From Candidatus Accumulibacter adjunctus (GTDB taxonomy: Bacteria; Pseudomonadota; Gammaproteobacteria; Burkholderiales; Rhodocyclaceae), in assembly GCA_000585015.1 (NCBI GenBank), contig JFAX01000023.1:7810-63657 (forward strand): a stretch of 55,848 bases of DNA. The letters run 5' to 3'. A model generated the notes under the pieces. That model made no database searches. It was not told the origin of the DNA and saw only the letters and a program-made list of their open reading frames with translations. This document shows, piece by piece, positions 8,101-18,334 of this stretch. Positions within the stretch are counted from its first letter, which is position 1. Every line of letters starts with the position of its first letter. Both the position numbers and the translations under genes were made by a program.

Positions 8101-9065
8101 GCGTGCTCGAACAGGCTGTGCTCTTCCCTTGCGAAGGCGAACAGCTGGTTGCTGTCGTCGCCGCGCCTTGGCAGGCGCAGGCCGCTGCCGGCGCCGGCAG
8201 TGAGCCTGGTAGCGACCGGCGGGACGGCATCGCCGGGGCCGATGGACTCGCAGCGACTGCGTCGGGAGCCTTGCATGTGCCCGAGTGCGGCGTGCTGATC
8301 ATCGTTGGTGGTCCGCAGTACCGGGTGGGCAGCCATCGCCAGTTCGTCCACCTGTCTCGCCGACTGGCAGCCGCAGGCTATCCGTCGATGCGTTTCGACT
8401 ATCGCGGGATGGGTGACGCCAGCGGCGCCATGCGCAGCTTCGAGGAAGTGGGAGCCGATATCGCTGCGGCCATCGACGCTTTTCAACGCTGTGTGCCATC
8501 GCTGCGACGGATCGTCCTTTGGGGTCTGTGCGACGCCGCCTCGGCAGCTCTGCTGTATGTCGACGCGACGCGAGACACGCGGCTCACAGGTCTCGTGCTG
8601 CTCAATCCGTGGGTGCGATCCGAGAGCAGCCAGGCGCGGACCCAGATCAAGCACTACTACGGTCAGCGCCTGCTGCAGAAGGAATTCTGGTCCAAGCTTG
8701 GCAGCGGCCAGATGGAGGTGGGCCGGTCCGTTCGGGAGTTGCTGGGCGCTGCGCTGCGATCGCGGCGGCGGGCCGCGGCCGCGACGGCCCCGGCGCGACA
8801 GTCTTTCCAGGACGGCATGGCAGCTGGCTGGCGGGGGTTCGCTGGGCAAATCCTGCTCGTTCTCAGCGGCAACGACTACACGGCAAAGGAATTCATCGAG
8901 TATTCGGTGTCCGATCAGGCTTGGTCGGGTCTGCTGGAGGCTGCCAACGTGCATCGGGTTGAGCTTGTCGACGCGGACCATACCTTCTCGTCCAGTCACC
9001 AGCGCGCGCGGGTGGAAGACGCGACCCTGTCGTGGTTGGCGGCACTCGAAGGTGGCTGGCGATGA
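8097..9065 (+). CDS. Exosortase A system-associated hydrolase 1 (TIGR03100-like)
   Basis: 322-residue alpha/beta-hydrolase. Landmarks are GVLIIVGGPQYRVGSHRQFV (residues ~66-84), FDYRGMGDASG (100-110) and the nucleophile elbow GLCDA (143-147) with Cys145, as in cysteine-nucleophile hydrolases such as dienelactone hydrolase. A late DADHTFSS supplies a likely catalytic histidine. The start at 8097 overlaps the hydrolase 2 stop codon. An insertion rich in Ala and Gly (residues ~28-60) is longer than I would expect and may be flexible. In other bacteria this pair sits inside EPS clusters with XrtA; here no exosortase is seen. Confidence 0.87.
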   Translation: MSVLEQAVLFPCEGEQLVAVVAAPWQAQAAAGAGSEPGSDRRDGIAGADGLAATASGALHVPECGVLIIVGGPQYRVGSHRQFVHLSRRLAAAGYPSMRFDYRGMGDASGAMRSFEEVGADIAAAIDAFQRCVPSLRRIVLWGLCDAASAALLYVDATRDTRLTGLVLLNPWVRSESSQARTQIKHYYGQRLLQKEFWSKLGSGQMEVGRSVRELLGAALRSRRRAAAATAPARQSFQDGMAAGWRGFAGQILLVLSGNDYTAKEFIEYSVSDQAWSGLLEAANVHRVELVDADHTFSSSHQRARVEDATLSWLAALEGGWR

Positions 9066-9159
9066 AGCGATGCTGCCGTGCGGCGGGACGCGAGCCCTCT
9101 CGATCGGGCCTTGTGACGCTCGTCAATCCAATCGGTCTTGTTCCACGAGGGCCATTGCA

Positions 9160-10353
9160 ATGAACACAGGAATATCTCATGCCTATGGCAGTGGGCGCCG
9201 CCCGCGTGGTCGCGCCCGACCCGGATCGTCGCGCTGGTTCAGGCGTTATCGTTGGCTGGTGATTTGTGGCTGGTTGCTCATCATGCTGGCCATTGGCTGG
9301 GTGCTGATCTTCCGCTCGGAGAAAGCTCCCGTCGCGGCTTCCCAGCCTCCTGCAAGCGAGCGCCCACAGGCGAGCGGCAAGTCGGCGGCGGCGATGCCGC
9401 CTGTCAGCCTGCCCGCCGACGACGCTCCGCATACCATGCTCACGGAATGGTGGTACTACAGCGGACATCTGCAGACGGCCAGCGGCGAGCGTTTCTCCTT
9501 CCACCTGGCCACCTTCCTGCGGCAGGGCACCCTGACTCACACGGTCTTTCACGGATCGCTCCTTGACCACCGGAACGGCAAGTTGTTCAGCGAGCAATCG
9601 CGCACTGCGGGCAATCCGTCGCAAGGTCGCAAGAACGGTTTCGACTTCAGCCATGGCCCCTGGCAGATGCGGGGCGAGGGTTCACGACACTTCGCGAAGA
9701 TGGCGGGCAAGGGCTTTGCGCTCGACCTGCAACTCAACGACCGGTCGCCGCCGGTGTTGCACCAGGCACCAGGAACGCCGCAAGCTGGCCTCCTCGACTT
9801 CGCGGCGGCTGGTCTGAGCTACTACACGTCACGCCCACGCATGGCTGCAGAGGGCACTCTGACGATCGATGGCCAAGCGATGCAGGTCAGTGGCGACGTC
9901 TGGTTTGACCATCAGTGGGGCGATTTTGAGGCCGCGCAGCTGCGCTGGAACTGGTTCGCACTGCAGCTCACGGACGGCGCAGACATCATGTTGTTCGAAC
10001 TCTTCGATCTCCAGGGCGCTCCCGTGTTGCGAATGGGGACGCACGTCAAGGGTGGTATCGTGACCGCGCTCGGAGCACAGGATTTCAAGACGACGTCGCA
10101 CGGGAGCTGGACGAGTTCCGCTTCCGGCGTTGTCTATCCGGTGGACTGGACAATCTCGCTACCGGCCTGGGATGCGCAGCTGAAGATCGAACCAGCCCTC
10201 CGCGCGAGCGAAATGGACGCGCGAACGACGACACTCAACGTGTACTGGGAAGGTGCTGTCAAGGTTGGCGGATCCCATGCTGGCCAGGGCTTCATGGAAC
10301 TCAGCGGCTACAGCCCGAAAGCGGGGCAGGGAAGGAAGGGCGGCAAGTCCTGA
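9160..10353 (+). CDS. Membrane-anchored CrtC/AttH-like lipocalin-domain protein
   Basis: 397-residue protein. Residues 1-30 are basic, residues ~31-51 form one transmembrane anchor, then a Pro/Ser/Ala linker, then a two-lobed lipocalin-like domain. The motif HTMLTEWWYYSGHL (residues 91-104) and FDHQWGDF are hallmarks of the family that contains carotenoid 1,2-hydratase CrtC and AttH (DUF2006). Topology predicts a periplasmic catalytic or binding domain. Family members hydrate isoprenoid double bonds or bind lipids. No carotenoid genes are near, so a lipid-related role is more likely, but this is inference. It starts 94 bp after hydrolase 1. Confidence 0.82.
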   Translation: MNTGISHAYGSGRRPRGRARPGSSRWFRRYRWLVICGWLLIMLAIGWVLIFRSEKAPVAASQPPASERPQASGKSAAAMPPVSLPADDAPHTMLTEWWYYSGHLQTASGERFSFHLATFLRQGTLTHTVFHGSLLDHRNGKLFSEQSRTAGNPSQGRKNGFDFSHGPWQMRGEGSRHFAKMAGKGFALDLQLNDRSPPVLHQAPGTPQAGLLDFAAAGLSYYTSRPRMAAEGTLTIDGQAMQVSGDVWFDHQWGDFEAAQLRWNWFALQLTDGADIMLFELFDLQGAPVLRMGTHVKGGIVTALGAQDFKTTSHGSWTSSASGVVYPVDWTISLPAWDAQLKIEPALRASEMDARTTTLNVYWEGAVKVGGSHAGQGFMELSGYSPKAGQGRKGGKS

Positions 10354-10785
10354 GTGGTGAGCACGGTCCCGCATCGCCGTGGCGCCGGCTCGCGAGAGAC
10401 CGGGCTGTCGCCCCTTGATCCCGGGCAGCGTCCACAGATGGGTTGCCGATGCCCGGCGCAACAGCGCCGCGCGCGCGAGGGGCAGACCGTCCGGCCGGTG
10501 CCGCGCAGACTGCATGGCAGGTTCTGCAGGGCCGCCGGTCATGGCGTGGTTTGGCCCGACAACGGGTCGCCTTCAGTGTGTTTGGCCGTTCCGACGGCCG
10601 GCGGCGGTCTGCGCGCCGGACTCGTTGCTGGCCGGTCGCGCGGTGCCATGTCGCGGCGAATCGGCGGTGCGTTGCTCGACAGGCACAGCTTGTGAGGGAA
10701 ACCGAAGGCGGCATCTGCGTCGCCATGTCGCTGGCAGAAGACTCTCCGCTGAGGCGGCTCCACCAATGCTGGTGATCGGTCGAAT
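10354..10785. other. Gene-free stretch upstream of the secG promoter
   Basis: No supported gene lies here. Short overlapping frames on both strands lack motifs and plausible ribosome-binding sites. In many proteobacteria tpiA or glmM precedes secG; no trace of either is recognisable, so this is a local boundary of the conserved block. Confidence 0.5.
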
Positions 10786-10815
10786 TTGACCGGACGCCAG
10801 CAAAGTGGCTATACT
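10786..10815 (+). promoter_or_regulatory. Strong sigma-70 promoter for secG–tRNA-Leu–nuo
   Basis: TTGACC (10786-10791), an 18-bp spacer and TATACT (10810-10815). Each hexamer matches consensus at five of six positions. The predicted start is near 10822, about 60 nt before the secG ATG. It is the only strong promoter seen upstream of the secG–tRNA–nuo block. Confidence 0.7.
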
Positions 10816-10882
10816 CCGCCGGTTTTTGTTCCGCGTTGCCGTGCCCGCAGGCAGTCCGCTGTGAGCTGGCGTCCGAGGCGAT

Positions 10883-11254
10883 ATGGACTATCTATTCTTT
10901 CTGGTTCTCATGGTGCACATTCTGGCGGCCGTCGGTGTGATCGGGCTTGTCCTGGTGCAGCATGGCAAGGGGGCCGACATGGGAGCCGCGTTCGGCAGTG
11001 GTGCGTCGGGAAGCCTTTTCGGCGCGACCGGCTCGGCCAACTTCCTCAGTCGCGCAACGGCAGTACTGGCGACGGTGTTCTTCCTGACCAGTCTTTCGCT
11101 GGCTTTCCTGGCTTCGAGCAAGCCAAAAACGACTGGCAGTGTGATGCAGGATGCGGTAAACTCAGCGCCTGTTCAGACGCCGCCGGCGGGCGGTGCTGAC
11201 AAGGGAGCTGGCCCATCGGATGCCGATTCGAAGGCAAAAGATATTCCCAAGTGA
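10883..11254 (+). CDS. secG: Preprotein translocase subunit SecG
   Basis: SecG is the small non-essential subunit of the SecYEG channel that assists protein export. The 123-residue protein has two transmembrane helices (residues ~3-23 and ~55-77). Between them is the conserved cytosolic loop with VLVQHGKGADMGAAFGSGASGSLFG, and an Ala/Pro-rich hydrophilic C-terminal tail follows. Length is normal for betaproteobacteria. It is followed by tRNA-Leu(GAG), the same neighbour as in E. coli (secG-leuU). Confidence 0.96.
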   Translation: MDYLFFLVLMVHILAAVGVIGLVLVQHGKGADMGAAFGSGASGSLFGATGSANFLSRATAVLATVFFLTSLSLAFLASSKPKTTGSVMQDAVNSAPVQTPPAGGADKGAGPSDADSKAKDIPK

Positions 11255-11316
11255 CCTGGTTTCGAGGCAGCAGCGGGACGCAGCAGCCCTCAAGGAGCTC
11301 GCGCTGTCGAGGTAGT

Positions 11317-11401
11317 GCCGACGTGGTGAAATTGGTATACACGCTATCTTGAGGGGGTAGTGACTTCGGTCGTATGAGTTCGAGTCTCATCGTCGGCACC
11401 A
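11317..11401 (+). tRNA. leuU: tRNA-Leu (anticodon GAG)
   Basis: 85-nt class II tRNA. The acceptor stem GCCGACG pairs with CGTCGGC, and CCA is encoded (ACCA, 11398-11401). The anticodon stem CTATC/GGTAG encloses the loop TTGAGGG with anticodon GAG. A long variable arm follows (TGACTTCGGTCGT), then the T arm ATGAG-TTCGAGT-CTCAT. No separate promoter is seen, so it is probably processed from the secG transcript. It sits 60 bp before nuoA. Confidence 0.97.
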
Positions 11402-11460
11402 TGAGGAGCCGCCTTTGGCGGGCAGCTGCGGATTGACGTGAAGCGCTTGTGGGGCGGATC

Positions 11461-11835
11461 ATGCTGGAAAGCTATTTCCCGGTACTAGTCTTCATCCTGA
11501 TTGGCGTTGCTTTTGGCTTTGCGCCCGTCATTGCGGGTCTTGTGGTCGGGCCGCATCGCCCGGACAGCGAGAAGCTCTCACCCTATGAGTGTGGCTTCGA
11601 GGCGTTCGAAGATGCGCGCATGAAGTTCGACGTGCGCTACTACCTGATCGCCATCCTCTTCATCCTGTTTGACCTCGAAGTGGCGTTCCTCTTGCCGTGG
11701 GCGACCATCTTCCGGGAAATCGTCGCAACCGAATCGGTGAAGTGGTTTGGCTTCATCGAGATGCTCGTCTTCATCGCCATCCTGGTCGTCGGTTTCGTCT
11801 ACGCGTGGGCCAAGGGCGCACTGGATTGGGAGTGA
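11461..11835 (+). CDS. nuoA: NADH-quinone oxidoreductase subunit A
   Basis: First gene of the 14-gene complex I operon. The 124-residue membrane subunit has three transmembrane helices and the conserved loop [14 protein letters not shown]. The ATG at 11461 (MLESYFPVL) is preferred over the in-frame GTG at 11449, because it gives the usual length and has a GGGGCGG stretch upstream. Only 3 bp separate it from nuoB. Confidence 0.96.
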   Translation: MLESYFPVLVFILIGVAFGFAPVIAGLVVGPHRPDSEKLSPYECGFEAFEDARMKFDVRYYLIAILFILFDLEVAFLLPWATIFREIVATESVKWFGFIEMLVFIAILVVGFVYAWAKGALDWE

Positions 11836-11838
11836 GCG

Positions 11839-12315
11839 ATGGGCATTGAGGGCATCCTTCAGGAAGGCTTCGTCACCACTACGGCGGACAAGCTGATCAA
11901 CTATGTGCGCACCGGCTCGCTCTGGCCGATGACCTTCGGCTTGGCCTGCTGTGCCATCGAGATGATCCACGCTGGCTGTTCCCGTTACGACCTCGACCGC
12001 TTCGGCATCGTCTTTCGCCCCAGCCCCCGGCAGTCGGATGTGATGGTGGTCGCGGGGACGCTGACCAACAAGATGGCGCCGGCAATGCGCAAGGTTTACG
12101 ACCAGATGGCCGAGCCGCGGTGGGTGGTCTCGATGGGTTCCTGCGCCAACGGTGGTGGCTACTATCACTACTCGTATTCGGTGGTCCGTGGTTGCGACCG
12201 CATCGTTCCGGTCGACATCTATGTCCCGGGCTGTCCGCCGACTGCCGAGGCGTTGATCTACGGGCTGATCCAGTTGCAGAACAAGATTCGCCGAACCAAC
12301 ACCATCGCCCGCTGA
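11839..12315 (+). CDS. nuoB: NADH-quinone oxidoreductase subunit B
   Basis: Peripheral-arm subunit that binds the terminal iron-sulfur cluster N2, the direct electron donor to quinone. In its 158 residues the four N2 ligands are visible: C37 and C38 (LACCAIEM), C102 (MGSCANGG) and C132 (VPGCPPT). It lies between nuoA and nuoC with short spacing. Confidence 0.97.
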   Translation: MGIEGILQEGFVTTTADKLINYVRTGSLWPMTFGLACCAIEMIHAGCSRYDLDRFGIVFRPSPRQSDVMVVAGTLTNKMAPAMRKVYDQMAEPRWVVSMGSCANGGGYYHYSYSVVRGCDRIVPVDIYVPGCPPTAEALIYGLIQLQNKIRRTNTIAR

Positions 12316-12339
12316 ACAACCCACAACCGAGAGTCGACC

Positions 12340-12945
12340 ATGTCTGCCATGCTGGAAGCGCTATGCCAGAACCTGCAGGAGCATCTCGGTGATCGCCTGA
12401 AGTCCATCAAGGTGGCGCTCGGTGAAGTGACCATCGAGGTGGCTGTCGCCGATTACCTCCATGTCATGCAGACCCTGCGGGACGAGCCGCAATTGGCCTT
12501 CGACGAGCTGATCGATCTGTGCGGTGTCGACTATTCGACCTATGGCCACGAACCCGGCAAAGGGCCGCGTTTCGCTGCCGTGACGCACCTGCTGTCGGTT
12601 GCCACGAACCGACGCCTGCGGGTTCGTTGTTTCGCCGCTGCCGACGATTTCCCGGCCGTGCCGTCGGTGACGGCCATCTGGAATTCAGCGGACTGGTTCG
12701 AGCGTGAGGCGTTCGACCTTTACGGCATCGTCTTCCCGGGACACGAAGATCTGCGCCGGATTCTTACCGACTACGGATTCATTGGCCATCCGTTCCGCAA
12801 GGATTTCCCCATTTCAGGCTATGTCGAGATGCGCTACGACCCAGAGCAGCAGCGGGTGATCTATCAACCGGTGACCATCGAGCCGCGCGAGATCACGCCG
12901 CGGATCGTTCGCGAGGCGACCTACGGGGATACAGACAATGCCTGA
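12340..12945 (+). CDS. nuoC: NADH-quinone oxidoreductase subunit C
   Basis: Connects the peripheral and membrane arms of complex I (30-kDa subunit type). The 201-residue protein contains the family signature [20 protein letters not shown] and the [18 protein letters not shown] block. It is a stand-alone NuoC, not the NuoCD fusion of E. coli. Its 3' end overlaps nuoD by 8 bp, so the two are translationally coupled. Confidence 0.97.
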   Translation: MSAMLEALCQNLQEHLGDRLKSIKVALGEVTIEVAVADYLHVMQTLRDEPQLAFDELIDLCGVDYSTYGHEPGKGPRFAAVTHLLSVATNRRLRVRCFAAADDFPAVPSVTAIWNSADWFEREAFDLYGIVFPGHEDLRRILTDYGFIGHPFRKDFPISGYVEMRYDPEQQRVIYQPVTIEPREITPRIVREATYGDTDNA

Positions 12946-14191
12946 ACTGCGCAACTTCACGCTCAATTTCGGGCCGCAGCACCCCGCGGCGCACGGGGTG
13001 CTGCGCATGGTTCTCGAACTGGACGGTGAAGTGGTGGTGCGTGCCGACCCACACATCGGCCTGCTGCACCGTGCGACCGAGAAGCTGGCCGAAACGCGGA
13101 CCTGGATCCAGTCGGTGCCGTACATGGACCGCCTCGATTACATGTCGATGATGTGCAACGAGCACGCGTATTGCATGGCCATCGAGAGGTTGCTGCAGAT
13201 CGAGGTTCCCATCCGTGCGCAGTACATCCGTGTGATGTTCGACGAGATCACGCGCATCCTCAATCACCTGCTGTGGGTTGGCTGTCACGGCCTCGATGTC
13301 GGCGCGATGACGATGGTCCTGTACGCCTTTCGGGAGCGCGAGGATCTGGTCGACGCCTATGAGGCAGTCTCCGGCGCCCGAATGCATGCCGCCTATTACC
13401 GCCCCGGCGGTGTCTACCGCGACCTTCCCGATCGCATGTCGCAGTATCAGGAGTCGAAGTGGAAAAGTGCGGCGCAGATCAGGCCGTTCAACGAGGCGCG
13501 CAGCGGCTCCCTGCTTGATTTCCTCGACGATTTCGCCAGCCGCTTTCCGAAGCTTCTCGACGAATACGAGACCCTGCTGACCGACAACCGTATCTGGAAG
13601 CAACGGCTGGTCGATGTCGGCATCGTCACGCCGGAGCGCGCCCTGCAGCGTGGTTTCAGTGGGCCGATGCTGCGTGGGTCGGGCATTGCCTGGGATCTGC
13701 GGAAGAAGCAGCCGTACGAGGTCTATGACCGTCTCGATTTCGATATCCCGGTGGGTGTCACGGGCGATTCATACGATCGCTATCTGGTTCGCATGGAGGA
13801 GATGCGCCAGTCCAACCGCATCCTCAAGCAGTGCATCGACTGGCTGCGGCAGAACCCCGGTCCGGTGATGTCCGACAACCACAAGGTCGCGCCGCCCGAC
13901 CGTGAAGCGATGAAGTCGAACATGGAAGAACTGATCCACCATTTCAAGCTGTGTACCGAAGGAATCCACGTTCCCGAGGGCGAGGTGTATTCGGCCGTCG
14001 AACACCCGAAGGGCGAGTTTGGCGTCTATCTGGTTTCTGACGGAGCGAACAAGCCGTATCGCCTGAAGATTCGGGCTCCGGGTTACGTGCACCTGTCGGC
14101 CATGAATGAGATGGCTCGTGGCCACATGCTGGCGGACGTGGTGACGATCATTGGTTCGCAGGACATCGTTTTTGGCGAGATTGACCGCTGA
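12938..14191 (+). CDS. nuoD: NADH-quinone oxidoreductase subunit D
   Basis: 49-kDa-type subunit that forms the quinone-binding cavity with NuoB. The 417-residue protein starts [20 protein letters not shown], the conserved N-terminal quinone-site segment with its histidines, and ends in the [10 protein letters not shown] tail. It overlaps nuoC by 8 bp and nuoE by one base (TGATG). Confidence 0.97.
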   Translation: MPELRNFTLNFGPQHPAAHGVLRMVLELDGEVVVRADPHIGLLHRATEKLAETRTWIQSVPYMDRLDYMSMMCNEHAYCMAIERLLQIEVPIRAQYIRVMFDEITRILNHLLWVGCHGLDVGAMTMVLYAFREREDLVDAYEAVSGARMHAAYYRPGGVYRDLPDRMSQYQESKWKSAAQIRPFNEARSGSLLDFLDDFASRFPKLLDEYETLLTDNRIWKQRLVDVGIVTPERALQRGFSGPMLRGSGIAWDLRKKQPYEVYDRLDFDIPVGVTGDSYDRYLVRMEEMRQSNRILKQCIDWLRQNPGPVMSDNHKVAPPDREAMKSNMEELIHHFKLCTEGIHVPEGEVYSAVEHPKGEFGVYLVSDGANKPYRLKIRAPGYVHLSAMNEMARGHMLADVVTIIGSQDIVFGEIDR

Positions 14192-14664
14192 TGCTCACTC
14201 CAGAATCCCTCAAGAGAATCGATCGCGAGATCGCCAAGTACCCGGCCGACCAGAAACAGTCGGCAGTCATGGCCGCCCTTGCCATAGCACAGGAAGAACA
14301 GGGCTGGCTGTCCAGCGAAGCCATCGAATGCGTCGCCGGCTACCTCGGCATGGCGCCCATCGCCGCCTATGAGGTCGCCACCTTCTACAACATGTACGAC
14401 CTGAAACCGGTGGGCAAGTACAAGCTGTCGGTGTGTACCAACCTGCCGTGCATGCTGACCGGCGGAGTCGACGCGGGCGAGTATCTGAAAAGGAAGCTGG
14501 GGATCGGTTTCAACGAGACAACGCCCGACGGTCTCATCACGCTCAAGGAAAGCGAGTGCATGGGAGCGTGTGGCGACGCTCCGGTCATGATCGTCAACAA
14601 TCGTCGCATGTGCAGCTGGATGAATCCCGAGCAAATCGACAAACTGCTGGCGGAGCTCAAGTAA
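14191..14664 (+). CDS. nuoE: NADH-quinone oxidoreductase subunit E
   Basis: 24-kDa-type subunit carrying the [2Fe-2S] cluster N1a in the NADH dehydrogenase module. The four cysteine ligands are in CTNLPC and in [12 protein letters not shown] of this 157-residue protein. The start overlaps the nuoD stop codon (TGATG), and the stop codon overlaps the nuoF start. Confidence 0.97.
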   Translation: MLTPESLKRIDREIAKYPADQKQSAVMAALAIAQEEQGWLSSEAIECVAGYLGMAPIAAYEVATFYNMYDLKPVGKYKLSVCTNLPCMLTGGVDAGEYLKRKLGIGFNETTPDGLITLKESECMGACGDAPVMIVNNRRMCSWMNPEQIDKLLAELK

Positions 14665-15992
14665 TGGCGATTCTTGGTGCGATCAATCCAATGCTGACCG
14701 TTGGCCTTGACGGAGACAACGCCTGGCGGCTGGCTGACTACGTGAAGCGCGATGGCTATTCCGCCCTTCGTCGCATCCTCGAGTCCGGCATTGGCCAGGG
14801 TGACGTCATCAACGAGGTCAAGAAGTCGGTGCTGCGCGGCCGCGGCGGTGCCGGTTTTCCGACCGGCCTCAAGTGGAGCTTCATGCCGCGCGCCTTTCCC
14901 GGCGACAAGTATGTCGTCTGCAACTCGGACGAGGGTGAACCGGGAACCTTCAAGGACCGCGACATCCTGCGTTACAACCCGCATGCGGTGATCGAGGGCA
15001 TGGCGATCGCCGGCTTTGCCATGGGTGCGGCGCGCGGTTACAACTACGTCCACGGGGAAATCTGGGAGATCTACGAGCGCTTCGAAGAGGCTCTCGACGA
15101 AGCGCGGGCAGCCGGCTTCCTCGGTCGCAACATCCTGGGCTCTGGTTTCGACTTCGACCTCTTTGCCCACCATGGCTATGGTGCCTATATCTGCGGCGAG
15201 GAAACCGCCCTGCTGGAGTCGATCGAGGGCAAGAAGGGACAACCCCGTTTCAAGCCGCCGTTCCCGGCGTCGTTCGGCCTGTATGGCAAGCCGACGACGA
15301 TCAACAACACCGAAACCTTTGCCTCGGTGCCCTACATCATCAACATGGGTGGCGATCAGTACCTCGAGGCGGGCAAGCCGAACAACGGTGGCACGAAGTT
15401 GTTCTCCGTGTCAGGGCACGTGAACCGCCCCGGAAACTACGAGGTGCCGCTCGGGACGCCATTTGCCACGCTGCTCGAGATGGCAGGCGGGATGCGTGGC
15501 GGTCGGCAGCTGAAGGGCTGCATTCCCGGCGGCTCGTCGGCACCGGTGGTGCCAGGTCCGACGATGATGGATTGCACCATGGATTACGACTCGATCAGCA
15601 AGGCGGGGTCGATGCTGGGTTCGGGTGCGGTCATCGTCATGGACGAGACGACGTGCATGGTCAAGGCGCTGGAGCGCCTGTCGTACTTCTACTACGAGGA
15701 GTCCTGTGGGCAGTGTACGCCCTGTCGCGAGGGGACCAGCTGGTTGTACAAGGTCGTGCATCGAATCGAGCAGGGGAAGGGACGCGCGGAAGACCTCGAT
15801 CTGCTCTCCAGCGTGACCACCAACATCATGGGCCGTACGATCTGCGCACTCGGCGACGCCGCGTCGATGCCCGTGCAGAGTTTCATCAAGCATTTTCGCG
15901 ACGAGTTTGCCTACCACATCGAAAACAGGAAGTGCCTCGTGCCCGTAGATGTCCAGCGCGCCGGCAGCGGCTTCTTCACGGCAACGGCTTAG
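14664..15992 (+). CDS. nuoF: NADH-quinone oxidoreductase subunit F
   Basis: 51-kDa-type subunit that binds NADH, FMN and [4Fe-4S] cluster N3, the entry point for electrons. Visible motifs are the glycine-rich NADH/FMN loop [21 protein letters not shown]-like [12 protein letters not shown] and the cluster motif [13 protein letters not shown]. The ATG at 14664 overlaps the nuoE TAA and gives 442 residues, the normal length. Confidence 0.97.
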   Translation: MAILGAINPMLTVGLDGDNAWRLADYVKRDGYSALRRILESGIGQGDVINEVKKSVLRGRGGAGFPTGLKWSFMPRAFPGDKYVVCNSDEGEPGTFKDRDILRYNPHAVIEGMAIAGFAMGAARGYNYVHGEIWEIYERFEEALDEARAAGFLGRNILGSGFDFDLFAHHGYGAYICGEETALLESIEGKKGQPRFKPPFPASFGLYGKPTTINNTETFASVPYIINMGGDQYLEAGKPNNGGTKLFSVSGHVNRPGNYEVPLGTPFATLLEMAGGMRGGRQLKGCIPGGSSAPVVPGPTMMDCTMDYDSISKAGSMLGSGAVIVMDETTCMVKALERLSYFYYEESCGQCTPCREGTSWLYKVVHRIEQGKGRAEDLDLLSSVTTNIMGRTICALGDAASMPVQSFIKHFRDEFAYHIENRKCLVPVDVQRAGSGFFTATA

Positions 15993-16003
15993 GGTACGGG
16001 ACG

Positions 16004-18334
16004 ATGGAAATCGAAATCGACGGCAAGGTTGCGCAGGTGCCTGACGGCAGCACGATCATGGACGCGGCGCAGCAGGTGGGCGTTTACATCCCTCATTTCT
16101 GCTATCACAAGAAGCTCTCGATTGCTGCCAACTGTCGCATGTGCCTGGTGCAGGTGGAGAAGGCTCCGAAGCCGCTGCCCGCGTGTGCCACGCCGGTGAC
16201 CAACGGGATGAAGGTGTTCACCCATTCGGAACTCGCGATCAAGGCGCAGAAGGGGGTGATGGAGTTCCTGCTGATCAACCACCCATTGGATTGCCCGATC
16301 TGCGATCAGGGTGGGGAGTGCCAGTTGCAGGACCTGGCGGTCGGCTATGGTGGCAGCACTTCACGTTATCAGGAAGAAAAGCGCGTCGTCTTCCACAAGG
16401 ACGTCGGCCCGCTGATCTCGATGCAGGAGATGGCCCGCTGCATCCACTGTACGCGCTGCGTCCGCTTCGGCCAGGAGATCGCCGGCGTCATGGAACTCGG
16501 CATGGCGAGCCGCAACATGCATTCGGAGATCACCACCTTCGTCGGTCGCTCGGTCGATTCGGAGTTGTCCGGCAACATGATCGACCTTTGTCCCGTTGGT
16601 GCGCTGACCTCGCGCCCGTTCCGCTACTCGGCGCGCAGTTGGGAGCTGGCGCGACGCCGGTCGATCAGTCCGCACGACAGCGTCGGCGCGAATCTGGCCC
16701 TGCAGGTCAAGAACAACGTCGTGATGCGCGTTCTGCCGCGTGACAACGAGGAAGTCAACGAGTGCTGGATTTCCGACAAGGAGCGCTTTTCCTATGAGGC
16801 GCTGAACTCCCCGCTGCGGCTTGCCAAGCCGATGGTCCGGGTTGATGGCCAGTTGCGGGAAGTCGCCTGGAACGTCGCGCTCGACTACCTCAGCCATGCG
16901 TTGCAGGATGTGCTGAGCCGCAACGGCGGTGAGTCCCTGGCAGCGCTCGCATCGCCGCAGGCAACTCTGGAGGAGTTGCACCTGCTGCAGAAGCTGACCC
17001 GTGGCCTCGGCTCGGGAAGTGTCGATTGCCGCCCGCGGCGGCGTGACTTCTCGGCAGACGGCAAGCTGGTTGGCATCCCGTGGCTTGGCCTGCGGCTTTC
17101 TGAAATCAAGGATCTGGACGCAGCGCTGGTAGTGGGCAGTTTCCTGCGCAAGGATCACCCATTGTTCGCACAGCGGCTGCGTCAGCTGGCGAAGAAGTGG
17201 GGCAAGGTGAGCCTGATTTCGGTCAGTGGCGACGATCCGCTCCTTCGCCTGCATGCGCAGCTCGCGGTTTCCCCAGCCGAGCTGCCGCTGGCGATGGCCG
17301 CCGTCGTCAAAGCGGCAGCCGTGCTCCGCGGTGAACCCGTTCCCGCAGGGCTGGCGGACGTCGAGCCGTGCGCCGCCAGCCAGGCGATCGCCAGCAGCCT
17401 GCTTGCGGGTGAGCGACGCGCCATCTTCCTCGGCAACGTGGCCGAACAGAGTCCGCAGGCGGCATTGCTGCATGCCTTGGCGAATGAGCTGGCACGGCTC
17501 ACTGGGGCGAGTTGCGGCTTCATCGGCGACGGTGCCAACAGCGTTGGCGGCCATCTGGCGAAGGCACTGCCGACTGCCCTCAATGCCTACGAGATGTTCA
17601 GGCAACCGCGCAAGGCGTATTTCCTGCTGGGGGTCGAGCCAGAGCTCGACTGCCACAACCCGCAGCAGGCGCTTGCCGCGCTGCAGGCGGCAGACCTTGT
17701 CGTCATGCTGACACCCTTCGCCGATGGTCCGGCGCGCGACTACGCCGATGTACTGCTGCCGATTGCCCCGTTCAGCGAGACCTCGGGTTCCTTCGTCAAT
17801 TGTGAGGGTCGTCTCCAGAGTTTCAGCGGCGTCGTTCGCCCCTTCGGCGAGGCTCGTCCGGCATGGAAGGTGCTCCGGGTGCTTGGCAACCTGCTGTCTC
17901 TGGCCGGCTTCGACCAGGATTCGAGCGAACAGGTACGTGACGAGATCGTTGCGGCGGGCACCGAGTTCATCGGCGGACTCGACAACCGGCTGGCGGCGGA
18001 GTTGCCCGTCGCGCTCGCGCGCAGTGGTGACGGCCTGCAGCGCGTGGCCGACGTGCCGATCCATTTCGCCGATCTGCTGGCCCGGCGGGCACCAGCCCTG
18101 CAGCAGACCCGCGATGCCGCAGTGCCGGCGGCGCGAATGAATGGAGAAACACTCAAAGCGCTCGGACTCACCGATGGCGTTCTGGTGCGAGTCAGGCAGG
18201 GCGCCGGCGAGGCCGTCCTCGCCGCGCGGGTAGACGAGACGACGCCGCCGTCCTGTATTCGGGTGGCCGCGGCACATGCATCGACAGCGGCTCTCGGCGA
18301 CATGTTCGGTGCGATCACGGTGGAGCGTGCATGA
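16004..18334 (+). CDS. nuoG: NADH-quinone oxidoreductase subunit G
   Basis: 75-kDa-type subunit carrying several iron-sulfur clusters. The 776-residue protein has an N-terminal ferredoxin-like [2Fe-2S] domain ([14 protein letters not shown]), then the histidine-containing cluster site around [15 protein letters not shown], then [16 protein letters not shown], and a molybdopterin-oxidoreductase-like C-terminal domain. The C-terminal third is less conserved, as usual. The ATG at 16004 lies 11 bp after nuoF; the nuoH ATG overlaps its stop codon. Confidence 0.97.
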   Translation: MEIEIDGKVAQVPDGSTIMDAAQQVGVYIPHFCYHKKLSIAANCRMCLVQVEKAPKPLPACATPVTNGMKVFTHSELAIKAQKGVMEFLLINHPLDCPICDQGGECQLQDLAVGYGGSTSRYQEEKRVVFHKDVGPLISMQEMARCIHCTRCVRFGQEIAGVMELGMASRNMHSEITTFVGRSVDSELSGNMIDLCPVGALTSRPFRYSARSWELARRRSISPHDSVGANLALQVKNNVVMRVLPRDNEEVNECWISDKERFSYEALNSPLRLAKPMVRVDGQLREVAWNVALDYLSHALQDVLSRNGGESLAALASPQATLEELHLLQKLTRGLGSGSVDCRPRRRDFSADGKLVGIPWLGLRLSEIKDLDAALVVGSFLRKDHPLFAQRLRQLAKKWGKVSLISVSGDDPLLRLHAQLAVSPAELPLAMAAVVKAAAVLRGEPVPAGLADVEPCAASQAIASSLLAGERRAIFLGNVAEQSPQAALLHALANELARLTGASCGFIGDGANSVGGHLAKALPTALNAYEMFRQPRKAYFLLGVEPELDCHNPQQALAALQAADLVVMLTPFADGPARDYADVLLPIAPFSETSGSFVNCEGRLQSFSGVVRPFGEARPAWKVLRVLGNLLSLAGFDQDSSEQVRDEIVAAGTEFIGGLDNRLAAELPVALARSGDGLQRVADVPIHFADLLARRAPALQQTRDAAVPAARMNGETLKALGLTDGVLVRVRQGAGEAVLAARVDETTPPSCIRVAAAHASTAALGDMFGAITVERA

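Noticed and set aside
16361-18277. 638-codon minus-strand open frame
   Set aside because: Antisense to nuoG, caused by high GC at third positions.
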